In this document: piece by piece, positions 43,219 to 51,310 of the stretch
Position numbering within the stretch: the first letter of the stretch is position 1
Layout: each line of letters opens with the position of its first letter
Origin: Nitrospira lenta
GTDB taxonomy: Bacteria > Nitrospirota > Nitrospiria > Nitrospirales > Nitrospiraceae
NCBI GenBank assembly: GCA_945865525.1
Contig: CAMBDY010000005.1
Span: 1-64,000 of the forward strand
Direction: 5' to 3'
DNA: 64,000 nucleotides
Program-made: the position numbers and the translations under genes
The notes under the pieces: generated by a model
What the model was told of the DNA's origin: nothing
Databases searched by the model: none
Seen by the model: the letters and a program-made list of their open reading frames with translations, nothing else

Positions 43219-45042
43219 ATGCCAGCGAAGACCAGCCTGAAAAAGTCGACTACGCGTAAGGCCACTTCCCCGAAGCAGCAGACAGCCACCTATGCCGAGC
43301 GCTGGGACCTCTCCCACCTGGCAGAGGATCCGGTCAAACATTTTGAAACCCTGCTGGCAAAAATTGAATCCCAGGTGGCAGCATTCGAAGCGGCGCGAGC
43401 CCAATGCAGTGCCACCATGGAGACAGCCGTCTTCCGGCCCCTCCTGACGCTCAGTGAACACATCGCCGTGGCCTCTTCTAAGCTCAGCGCCTACGCCTAC
43501 CTGTGGTTCTCAGAAAACACAAAAGACCTCGCCGCCCGCTCGTTTAAGGACAAGGTCGAGGAGCGGCTCACAGCGCTCCAAAACCGCCTGGTATTTTTTG
43601 ACCTCTGGTGGCAGAGCGTCGATGAGGGCAACGCCCGTCGGCTTATGGCCAGAACCGGCACGCTCCGGTACCACCTTGAAACCATTCGCCGGGTCACGCC
43701 TCACACTCTGTCAGAACCGGAAGAAAAAATCGTCAACATCAAGAACATCACGGGACGTAACGCAATTCAGTTGCTGTACGACGTCGTGACCAACGCCTTC
43801 ACGTTTACCCTCACCATCAATGGCACACGGAAGACAATGACGCGTGAAGAGCTGACGTCCTTTCTCCGCCATGCGCAAGGACGCATGCGTGAAGCCGCCT
43901 ATCGAGAGCTCTACCGTGTCTATGCCAATCAGCACGATCTACTGGGCGAAATCTACAAGACCCTGGTCAACGACTGGAAGGCGGAGAATCTTCAACTGCG
44001 CCACTTCACCAGTCCAATTGCCACCCGCAACCTAAGCAACGACATTCCCGATGAAGCCGTAGCTTCACTCCTCAAGGTCTGTCAAAAGAATGCCGGCATC
44101 TTCCAGCGCTACTTCCGCATCAAGGCGCGCCTCTGCAAGATCAGGCCAATGACCCGCTATGATATCTATGCACCCCATCGCACGGAACAGAAATCCTACC
44201 GCTATCAGGATGCCATCAACATGGTGCTGGCGGCCTATCGAGGATTCTCTCCCCAATTAGCCGACTTGGCGGAACGAGTCGTGCATGAACGCCATATCGA
44301 CGCGCGCACGCGTCCCGGAAAAATCGGAGGCGCCTATTGCTACAGCGTCGTCCCCAACATGACCCCCTACGTACTCTTAAACTTCACCGGCGAGGCACGT
44401 GATATCGCCACGATGGCCCATGAGCTCGGCCATGCCGTCCATGGCATGCTGGCGCAGCAGCATTCTATGTTTACCTTCCATTCCACCCTCCCGCTGGCGG
44501 AAACGGCTTCGGTGTTCGGGGAACGCATCCTGTCCGATGCCCTTATGAACGAGGAACGGGACAAGAAGGTGAGGCAGGGACTCCTGCTCAACCAGCTGGA
44601 TGATATCTACGCTACAGTCCTGCGGCAGGCCTATTTCGTCCGATTCGAGAATCAAGCCCATGAGATGATCGCCCAAGGCGCAACCGTGAAGGATCTGGCT
44701 AAGACCTATCTAGCAGAGGTGCGGCAGCAGTTTGGGAAAGGCATCAAGGTCCCGGAAGAGTTTCAATGGGAATGGCTGACTATTCCCCACATCTTTGCCA
44801 GCCCCTTCTATTGCTACGCCTACAGCTTCGGGAACTTACTGGTCCTCGCACTGTACCAGATGTATCAGAAAGAAGGGGCCTCGTTCGTGCCCAAATATCT
44901 GGAGCTGCTCAGCACCGGTGGATCAGAGTCACCGCAAACGATTCTTAGTAAGATCGGAGTCGATATGGCCTCTGAAGATTTCTGGCAATCGGGCTTCGAC
45001 ACGATCAGCGGGATGGTCGATCAGCTGGAGCAAACGCTGTAG
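43219..45042 (+). CDS. pepF: Oligoendopeptidase F (M3 metallopeptidase)
   Basis: About 607 residues from the ATG at 43219; AAGGAG lies 10 bases upstream, which favours it over the ATG at 43201. It has the PepF N-terminal domain (WDLSHLAEDP), then the M3 catalytic core with the zinc motif MAHELGHAVHG and downstream glutamate in LPLAETASVFGE. GGAYCYSVV and IPHIFASPFYCYAYSFG are also typical. The enzyme cleaves short cytoplasmic peptides and could finish off products of Lon and the proteasome. The N-terminus is basic (KTSLKKSTTRKATSPK). Confidence 0.95.
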   Translation: MPAKTSLKKSTTRKATSPKQQTATYAERWDLSHLAEDPVKHFETLLAKIESQVAAFEAARAQCSATMETAVFRPLLTLSEHIAVASSKLSAYAYLWFSENTKDLAARSFKDKVEERLTALQNRLVFFDLWWQSVDEGNARRLMARTGTLRYHLETIRRVTPHTLSEPEEKIVNIKNITGRNAIQLLYDVVTNAFTFTLTINGTRKTMTREELTSFLRHAQGRMREAAYRELYRVYANQHDLLGEIYKTLVNDWKAENLQLRHFTSPIATRNLSNDIPDEAVASLLKVCQKNAGIFQRYFRIKARLCKIRPMTRYDIYAPHRTEQKSYRYQDAINMVLAAYRGFSPQLADLAERVVHERHIDARTRPGKIGGAYCYSVVPNMTPYVLLNFTGEARDIATMAHELGHAVHGMLAQQHSMFTFHSTLPLAETASVFGERILSDALMNEERDKKVRQGLLLNQLDDIYATVLRQAYFVRFENQAHEMIAQGATVKDLAKTYLAEVRQQFGKGIKVPEEFQWEWLTIPHIFASPFYCYAYSFGNLLVLALYQMYQKEGASFVPKYLELLSTGGSESPQTILSKIGVDMASEDFWQSGFDTISGMVDQLEQTL

Positions 45043-45127
45043 ACGGGTGCGCTCGTCCTGCTCCAGACCCGCAAGCTATCGACGCGCTGTTGAATTGAGC
45101 TGACTTTCCGAAACCTAGGAAGCCGAG

Positions 45128-45784
45128 CTACTGGGCCGACCCGGCCTTGAATCTACGCGCAACTTCAGCCACGCGCAGCCCTAAGGCTTTCGCTTCGGCC
45201 AGTTCCTTGTTATCGATCCCAGGGCTATCGCCTTCCGTGGTGGCAGACGCGCCAAAGGCGCCACCGCCGCCGACGACGATCATCTGATTCCCTAACATCG
45301 CAGCTAGGATCGTCAGCATCGTCACTTCCTTGCCACCCGCAATCTGAGCGCCAGTCACAAAAGCTGCGCCAACCTTGTTCTTCATCTTAAATTCAGGAAA
45401 CACGCCAAACTTGAACTGCCAGTTATCGAAGAAAGTCTTCACCTCGCCCGACATATTCGACCAATAGACCGGCGAACCGACCACGACGGCATCAGCGGAG
45501 AACAGATCCTCCGCCGTCACCTGGCCGACCCGTTTCAGCAGCACTTCTACGCCAGGCACGCTTTTCGCCCCCTCTACCACCGCTTCAGCCATGCGCTCGG
45601 TATTACCGGACAACGAATGGTAGGTGACCAAGATCTTTACCAGTTGAGCCGGCTCGTCGGCAAAGGTTTCGCCGGAGCCCATATTCAGGATCAAAAGCAG
45701 GGTACAGAGGAAGAGCACGCCAATAGATCGGAGTCGTAAAGTGGAGATGTGAGCAGATAACATCGACTCACTGGGAGCAGGCAT
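45128..45784 (-). CDS. Exported flavodoxin-fold (WrbA-like) protein
   Basis: About 218 residues from the ATG at 45784 (or 45763). The N-terminus holds a signal peptide (LRLRSIGVLFLCTLLLILNM, cleavage near TFA), unusual for this fold. The mature part is flavodoxin-like: ILVTYHSLSGNTERMAE forms the FMN phosphate loop, then VVVGSPVYWSNMSGEVKTFFD and AFVTGAQIAGGKEVTMLTIL with GGGGAFGA. WrbA relatives reduce quinones with NAD(P)H, which is absent from the periplasm, so the electron donor must differ or export is mispredicted. It follows a zinc-ribbon gene by about 24 bases. Confidence 0.82.
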   Translation of the reverse strand: MPAPSESMLSAHISTLRLRSIGVLFLCTLLLILNMGSGETFADEPAQLVKILVTYHSLSGNTERMAEAVVEGAKSVPGVEVLLKRVGQVTAEDLFSADAVVVGSPVYWSNMSGEVKTFFDNWQFKFGVFPEFKMKNKVGAAFVTGAQIAGGKEVTMLTILAAMLGNQMIVVGGGGAFGASATTEGDSPGIDNKELAEAKALGLRVAEVARRFKAGSAQ

Positions 45785-45807
45785 CAACGCACAGAGGTGA
45801 CTAGGAT

Positions 45808-45993
45808 TCAACGACGGACGATTTCCTCTTCCATACGCTCTTCGACAGAAACATCCGTAAGGGCTCCGCGGTAATCGCACTTGTGGCAACGGACGCGCCA
45901 GGCTTCGATCCACTTTTCCTGTACATAGGACTGCCGGCACGTTGGACAGACAAACACACCTTTGACGTAATGGACTTTTCTCGTCTCTTTCAT
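45808..45993 (-). CDS. Small zinc-ribbon protein
   Basis: A 61-residue protein from the ATG at 45993, preceded by AGGGGGAG. Two CXXC pairs (CPTC and CHKC, 22 residues apart) form a zinc ribbon: GVFVCPTCRQSYVQEKW and WRVRCHKCDYRG. The tail is acidic/basic (SVEERMEEEIVRR). The ORF track includes an unlikely 29-residue extension. Function unknown; it lies just upstream of the exported flavodoxin gene. Confidence 0.7.
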   Translation of the reverse strand: MKETRKVHYVKGVFVCPTCRQSYVQEKWIEAWRVRCHKCDYRGALTDVSVEERMEEEIVRR

Positions 45994-46135
45994 AACTCCC
46001 CCTTGCGTAAGCTGGCCGAGGATCGCATAGACAACAATGTGATTGCAAGACACCCTACCGACTAGCGCCAATGGCCTCATGCTACCGTACGGCTCTCAGC
46101 TTGACTCATCTGGAACTGGCCGATAGGATGCCGCC

Positions 46136-46603
46136 ATGCAACAATACCGCGCAGTCCTCCTCATCCTATTCATCCTGCTCTTCCTCCCTGATGCCTCACA
46201 AGCTGAGACCGACCAGGGTCCGGCAGGCCTGATCACGATTACCCTTCCAGGCGGCGCCATCATTCATGCAGAGCTCGCCGATACGCCCCAGAAACGCGCA
46301 GAGGGATTAATGTATCGCACACATCTGGGCTCCGACCGAGGGATGCTCTTCACGTTCCTCGAAGCGCAGGCCTGGACCTTCTGGATGAAAAACACCAAGA
46401 TCCCCCTCGACATCATCTGGCTGAATGAAAAAAAACAGATCATCCATATCGAGCCGAACGTTCCGGTCTGCACGAACCAAGATGACAGTTGCCCTCAGTA
46501 CAGGCCGAATCACGACGCCCTCTATGTCCTGGAACTCGCGGGAGGCAGAGCAGAGAGCTTGAAGTTGCAGCGGGACTCGAAACTTCAATTTCGAGTCCCC
46601 TAA
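46136..46603 (+). CDS. Exported DUF192 protein
   Basis: A 155-residue protein with signal peptide (VLLILFILLFLPDASQA) followed by the DUF192 domain: ITLPGGAIIHAELADTPQKRAEGLMYR, GMLFTFLEAQAWTFWMKNTKIPLDIIWL and LELAGGRAES. The family has a compact beta fold of unknown function and is widespread. Two cysteines lie in VCTNQDDSCPQY and could form a disulfide. It stands alone before repeat copy C. Confidence 0.9.
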   Translation: MQQYRAVLLILFILLFLPDASQAETDQGPAGLITITLPGGAIIHAELADTPQKRAEGLMYRTHLGSDRGMLFTFLEAQAWTFWMKNTKIPLDIIWLNEKKQIIHIEPNVPVCTNQDDSCPQYRPNHDALYVLELAGGRAESLKLQRDSKLQFRVP

Positions 46604-46639
46604 TAGACTAGGCTCACGCAGGATACCCCAAAAGTCTAC

Positions 46640-46742
46640 CGAGCAAGGCTGTAATCAATGAACGCACTGGAGGCGTAGCCTCTAGGCTACGCTGAAGATG
46701 TTTGTGAGGCGAGAACCCCGCTAGAGCAGCAGCGCCCTGCTA
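46640..46742 (-). repeat. Palindromic intergenic repeat, copy C
   Basis: Read on the minus strand the element begins with the relA stop codon, TAGCAGGGCGCTGCTG, matching the start of copy B (TAGCAGG). It contains an 8-bp dyad GCGTAGCC-tcta-GGCTACGC (46673-46692), the counterpart of the dyad in copy A with different base pairs but the same symmetry. It fills the gap between DUF192 and relA. Confidence 0.6.
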
Positions 46743-48920
46743 AGACCGTTCCTGCCAGGCCCGCATCCGCCGTGCCGTGATCACTCCCTCGACCCGTTCG
46801 ACGGCTTTCAACACCTGATCAAGATGCTGCGTACCCGATACGTCGACGACGAAATCAAGGACAGATTTCTGATCCTCCCGTGTCGTAATCTCGGCGCGGC
46901 TAATGTTAGCATGGCACGCTGCAATCGCAGAGGACACATTCGCCAGCACACCAGTCTTATCAATAGCCACAATCGATATTTTGACCGAGTGCGTACCGGG
47001 CGTAGCGACATCCCATTCGACCTCTACCAACCGTTCTTTATCATAGTCCAGCGCCACCAAATTTGGACAATCGACAGCATGGATCGTCAGCCCGCGCCCG
47101 CGCGTGATATAGCCGAGAATGCGATCGCCCGGCACAGGGTGACAACAGCGCGACAACTGCATGAGTAGGTCGCGCGATCCCTTAACAAGAACACCGATAC
47201 CATCGCTCTTCCCGCCCACCACTTTCTGCACGGCTGGGCGCTCCTGAACTGACTCCTGCTTTCCGGATGGGGAAGCCGTAAGCTTATCAACGACCTGTGA
47301 TGTGGCCACGCTGCCGAAACCTACGGCTGCGATTAATTCCTCGGTGTTGGCGAATCCCGATTGACGAGCCACCACCAACAGCTCCGCCGACTTAAATATT
47401 TGAGCCGACACCATGCTATGACGGCGGAACTCAGACTCCAACAACCGACGTCCGATCTCGACGCTCCGCTTCTGTTCTTCAAGCTTAATCCAATGTTTAA
47501 TTTTTGTCTTCGCGCGTGAGGTGCTAACAAAATTCAGCCAGTCCTTGTGCGGCGTTTGCGTGGGCGATGTGAGGATTTCGACCGTATCGCCACTGGCTAG
47601 TTCATGCTTGAGCGGCACAATCTTCCCGTCCACCTTAGCCCCGACGCAATGGTCTCCCACCTCGGTATGAATCGCAAAGGCAAAATCAACGGGAGTCGAT
47701 CCTTTCGGCAACTCCTTGACGATCCCTTTGGGGGTGAAAACATACACCACATCGTGGAAGAGATCGAGCTTCACCGAGTCCATGAACTGGCGATTATCCG
47801 CCAAATTCTCATGCCACTCGACGAACTGATTGAGCCAGCCGAACGCCTTACTGTCACGCTCTGCAACCTGCCCCTGCTCCTTGTACTTCCAGTGCGCCGC
47901 AATGCCGTACTCAGCGATACGATGCATCTCCTCGGTGCGGATCTGGAACTCGACGTGCTCCCCCTTCGGCCCCACTACTGTCGTGTGAAGCGACTGGTAG
48001 AGATTGGACTTTGGAATTGCAATGTAATCTTTGAAGCGACCTGGGACGGGCCGCCAAAGGGAATGGATCACGCCCAGTACGGCGTAGCAGTTCATCTTGA
48101 GGCCCGTCACGATCCGTAGCGCCGTCAAATCATAGACCTCTTCAAACGTAATCGACTGCTTGTTCATCTTTTGGTAGATGCCATAGAGATGCTTGGGGCG
48201 CCCGCAGACTGCTCCGGCTAGCCCGTGCTCCTGTATGGCCGTGTGCACGAGTTGGCTGACTTCATCAATGTACTGCTGCCGATCCTCATCTCGTTTCGCC
48301 ACGCGGATACGCAACATCTCATAGATATCCGGCTTGAGATGCTTCAGGCAGAGGTCTTCCAGCTCATTCTTGACCCACCCGATCCCGAGACGATTCGCTA
48401 GCGGCGCATAGATCTCCAGCGTCTCCTGGCCAATCTCTTGACGCTTGGCCGCACCAAGATGTTCCAATGTGCGCATGTTGTGGAGCCGGTCAGCGAGCTT
48501 GATGAGAACAACCCGGATATCGTCCGCCATCGAGAGCAGCATCTTACGGAAATTCTCCGCCTGCCTCTCTTCGTAGCTCCGAAACGTGATCTTACCGATC
48601 TTGGTTACCCCATCGACCAGATGGAGCACATCCTTGCCGAACTCTTTTTCAAGTTCGTCGGCCGTAGCAACCGTATCTTCCAACGTATCGTGCAGCAGGC
48701 CCGCAACGATGGCGGTCACATCCGTTTTAAGCGAGGTGAGGACTCCGGCGACCGCAATAGGATGTTGCAGGTAGGGTTCTCCGGACAGGCGCCGCTGCCC
48801 TTCATGCGCTTTCGCAGAGAATTCATAGGCCTTGCGGACTAGCCCAAGATCGGCATCGGCAGCATAGCTTTTGATCCGATCCAGCAGCTGGTCAAGATCT
48901 GTGACAGTTTCGTGCACCAT
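46740..48920 (-). CDS. relA: Bifunctional (p)ppGpp synthetase/hydrolase (RelA/SpoT)
   Basis: A 726-residue long RSH enzyme. The hydrolase HD domain is intact (AHEGQRRLSGEPYLQHP, GLLHDTLEDT). The synthetase domain follows with YDLTALRIV and HTTVVGPKGEHVEFQIRT, then TGS (VYVFTPKGIVKELPKG) and C-terminal ACT (VKISIVAIDKTGVLANV). It therefore should both make and degrade the stringent-response alarmone (p)ppGpp. It ends within repeat copy C, and recJ ends seven bases upstream of its start codon, so the two are cotranscribed. Confidence 0.95.
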   Translation of the reverse strand: MVHETVTDLDQLLDRIKSYAADADLGLVRKAYEFSAKAHEGQRRLSGEPYLQHPIAVAGVLTSLKTDVTAIVAGLLHDTLEDTVATADELEKEFGKDVLHLVDGVTKIGKITFRSYEERQAENFRKMLLSMADDIRVVLIKLADRLHNMRTLEHLGAAKRQEIGQETLEIYAPLANRLGIGWVKNELEDLCLKHLKPDIYEMLRIRVAKRDEDRQQYIDEVSQLVHTAIQEHGLAGAVCGRPKHLYGIYQKMNKQSITFEEVYDLTALRIVTGLKMNCYAVLGVIHSLWRPVPGRFKDYIAIPKSNLYQSLHTTVVGPKGEHVEFQIRTEEMHRIAEYGIAAHWKYKEQGQVAERDSKAFGWLNQFVEWHENLADNRQFMDSVKLDLFHDVVYVFTPKGIVKELPKGSTPVDFAFAIHTEVGDHCVGAKVDGKIVPLKHELASGDTVEILTSPTQTPHKDWLNFVSTSRAKTKIKHWIKLEEQKRSVEIGRRLLESEFRRHSMVSAQIFKSAELLVVARQSGFANTEELIAAVGFGSVATSQVVDKLTASPSGKQESVQERPAVQKVVGGKSDGIGVLVKGSRDLLMQLSRCCHPVPGDRILGYITRGRGLTIHAVDCPNLVALDYDKERLVEVEWDVATPGTHSVKISIVAIDKTGVLANVSSAIAACHANISRAEITTREDQKSVLDFVVDVSGTQHLDQVLKAVERVEGVITARRMRAWQERS

Positions 48921-48927
48921 AGCTCAC

Positions 48928-50625
48928 TCACCCCATCACACTCGGACGGACATCACGAATACGGAGCTGAATCCTGTCACGGCCGTTCCAATGGTTCAGC
49001 TCAGGCGTAAAAGCTAGATCCACCGGCGTGCGGGACGGAATACCCCGCTCCAACAAAGACTTCATCCCGAACGCAATACTATCAAACGGCTCCGAAGAGC
49101 CTTGCCGTACGGTCATTTTTAGATGCTTCTCGCCAACCGTGCGGGACTCCATCACTTCGAGGCGGGTCACGGCAAACGTGGGTTCCGGATTGCCAGCCCC
49201 AAACGGATGCAGCGAAGAGATTTCCTGGAGCAACTTCAGATTCACTTCGTCCAGCCGCACCTCGGCATCGACATTTAACGTTGGTACCTTGGCCCCCTCA
49301 TGGGTCCAGCCTGCGACTACACCGGAAAATTTAGTGCGGAACTCGTCGATCCGAGATTCGCGAATCGTCACTCCAGCAGCGCTAGGATGCCCACCGAACG
49401 CCTCCAGCATCTCCCGGCAAGATGCCAAGCCTTGATAGAGGTCAAATCCGCCGGTCGTCCGCGCCGAGCCTTTGGCAGTGCCCTGCTCGTTGATCGCCAT
49501 AACAATCGCGGGGCGCTGAAACCGATCGACCAACCGAGCGGCAACAATCCCAACCACTCCAAGATGCCAGTTCCTGGAAGCCAAGACCAATGCGGGCGGC
49601 AGCTCTTTGTCCTTCAGCAACGCCAGCGCCTCGTCCATGATACCCACTTCGATCCGTTGCCGTTCCCGATTTAGTTGTTCCAACCGGTCTGCCAACTGCT
49701 GCGCCTCAAGCGGATTGTCGGTCGTCAACAACCGCACTCCCAACATGGCATCGTCCAATCGCCCGGCTGCATTGATACGGGGGGCGAGCTTGAAGGCGAT
49801 CGTTTCCGCCGTGCACTCACGGGTTACCCCCGCTACCTGCTTCAAGGCCTGCACGCCGCAGCGCGCGCCACCGGACAACTTGACCAGCCCTTCACGTACA
49901 AAATTTCGATTCTCATCATGCAACGGTACCACGTCAGCCACCGTCGCGAGGGCCACAAGATCGAGCAACGACTCCAACGGTACCCCTGCCACCCCGTAAC
50001 GCGACTGGTACGCCTGCGCTACCTTGTAGGCCAACGCCGCAGAGCAGAGCCCGCGGAACGGATAGAGAGCTCCGACGCGATGGGGATTGAGCACCGCCAC
50101 AGCCGGCGGCATCGCCTCGTCGCTCTGGTGATGGTCGGTCACCACCACATCCATGCCCAGCTTGGCCGCCAAGGCAATTTCTTTATGAGAGGTCGTGCCG
50201 CAATCGGAAGTCACCAGCAGCGCGATCCCGTCGTCATGCAACCGCTGCACAGCACTGAGATTGAGTCCATACCCTTCACGAAAACGATGGGGCACATAGG
50301 CGCGCACGTTGGCACCCAACCCGCCGAAAAACAACAGGTAGACACTCGTCGCCGTAATCCCGTCGACATCGTAATCACCGTAAAAACAGATCGGCTCCCG
50401 CGTCATAACCGCGCGATGTAACCGCTCGACCGCCTGCTCCATATCCGGGATTAAAAATGGATCGTGCGGCGACCGCAGCGACATCCAGGACGTGGCTTCA
50501 TCCGGCGTCGTCACGCCACGGGCCAAAAAAAGCGAAGCGGTAGCAGGAGAAATCGAAAGGGCCTGGACCAACGATGCCCGTTGAGAGAGGTTGATGTCAC
50601 GAAAGACCCAGAGCTTCGATTTCAT
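48928..50625 (-). CDS. recJ: Single-stranded-DNA exonuclease RecJ
   Basis: The 565-residue 5'-3' exonuclease has the DHH phosphoesterase motifs CFYGDYDVDGITATSVYLLF (motif I), LLVTSDCGTTSHKEI, VVTDHHQSDE (motif III) and the DHHA1 RFQRPAIVMAI...GSARTTGGFDL with GGHPSAAGVTI. It acts in mismatch repair and recombination. Just downstream lies relA; upstream is a 295-base gap before pup. RecJ probably has its own promoter in 50626-50890, but no clear box was identified there. Confidence 0.94.
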   Translation of the reverse strand: MKSKLWVFRDINLSQRASLVQALSISPATASLFLARGVTTPDEATSWMSLRSPHDPFLIPDMEQAVERLHRAVMTREPICFYGDYDVDGITATSVYLLFFGGLGANVRAYVPHRFREGYGLNLSAVQRLHDDGIALLVTSDCGTTSHKEIALAAKLGMDVVVTDHHQSDEAMPPAVAVLNPHRVGALYPFRGLCSAALAYKVAQAYQSRYGVAGVPLESLLDLVALATVADVVPLHDENRNFVREGLVKLSGGARCGVQALKQVAGVTRECTAETIAFKLAPRINAAGRLDDAMLGVRLLTTDNPLEAQQLADRLEQLNRERQRIEVGIMDEALALLKDKELPPALVLASRNWHLGVVGIVAARLVDRFQRPAIVMAINEQGTAKGSARTTGGFDLYQGLASCREMLEAFGGHPSAAGVTIRESRIDEFRTKFSGVVAGWTHEGAKVPTLNVDAEVRLDEVNLKLLQEISSLHPFGAGNPEPTFAVTRLEVMESRTVGEKHLKMTVRQGSSEPFDSIAFGMKSLLERGIPSRTPVDLAFTPELNHWNGRDRIQLRIRDVRPSVMG

Positions 50626-50890
50626 GAAAGTGCCTCGAATGGTTCTGAGCCTCGAAAGAAGCTAACTAGATGAGAATTAAAGGGATACTAGCGGCTCGTT
50701 GCGACGTTGTCAAACCAGCGAGTGCGCCACCACATCCGGCAAACTCAGCACGATGAACGAGGAACGCTGAAGTCAAAGCAGTGCCCCTGTTCAGCGCTCA
50801 TCGCTCGCCGTTCAGCGATGTTTCATCGAGCCCACGCTTGGAGCATCTTACAAAACATCGACGTGCGAGATAAGGAGAGGGAGAGAAGGA

Positions 50891-50938
50891 CAAAAAAAAG
50901 GGGGGGGGAGTAGCCCCGAGCTACTCCCCCCCTTTTTG
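50891..50938 (-). terminator. Intrinsic terminator formed partly by pup codons
   Basis: On the minus strand GGGGGGGAGTAG (50932-50921) pairs with CTACTCCCCCCC(CC) across a CTCGGGG loop, followed by T8. The 5' arm is the last two Gly codons, the Glu codon and the stop of pup, and AAAAA before it can pair with the start of the T run. The 12-bp GC-rich stem plus T8 is a textbook intrinsic terminator. Confidence 0.85.
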
Positions 50939-51118
50939 CACGTAGTTCTTGACGAATTCTTCTGCGTTTTTTTCGAGGACGTTGTCAATTTCATCGACCA
51001 GCTTGTCGATGTCTTCTTTCATCTTCTTGCCGGCTTCGACGACCTTCGGGTTGGCCTTAACCTCGCCTTTCCCCGGGGGCTCCCGCTTGGGCTCTTGCTT
51101 GCGCTCCTGTTTTTCCAT
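50921..51118 (-). CDS. pup: Prokaryotic ubiquitin-like protein Pup
   Basis: A 65-residue, disordered, Lys/Glu-rich protein with the C-terminal Pup signature IDKLVDEIDNVLEKNAEEF followed by VKNYVQKGGE. This matches actinobacterial Pup (D-E-I-D-x-V-L-E-x-N-A-E-x-F-V-x-x-Y-V-Q-K-G-G-Q/E). The terminal residue is already glutamate, so Dop deamidation is not needed before PafA ligation. The N-terminal half is rich in Lys, Glu, Pro and Gln. GGGAGG lies seven bases before the ATG. A possible promoter (TTGACG at 51210) is weak at -10. The gene is about 38 kb from the proteasome operon, alone between hppA and recJ. Confidence 0.95.
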   Translation of the reverse strand: MEKQERKQEPKREPPGKGEVKANPKVVEAGKKMKEDIDKLVDEIDNVLEKNAEEFVKNYVQKGGE

Positions 51119-51243
51119 CCGAGCACCTCCCGTACAACTGGGGAACTCTCGTGGACCAGCACAACGTGATCCCTGCTATCACCTTACTCTAGGGCCATTT
51201 CAGCCGTCAAGCCAAGCAAAGAAACATGACGCGTCGCTCGTAT

Positions 51244-51302
51244 CTCATCATTCGTAGGCGAACGGCTCCCCTCGCTTGTGCGTACGCTCTACGCTTGATG
51301 AG
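51244..51302. repeat. Long inverted repeat between hppA and pup
   Basis: CTCATCATTCGTAGGCG (51244-51260) and CGCTCTACGCTTGATGAG (51285-51302) are imperfect reverse complements around a 24-base loop. It lies immediately after the hppA stop codon, so it may terminate or stabilise the hppA transcript, and separates it from pup. No T run follows. Confidence 0.5.
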
Positions 51303-51310
51303 CGACACTA

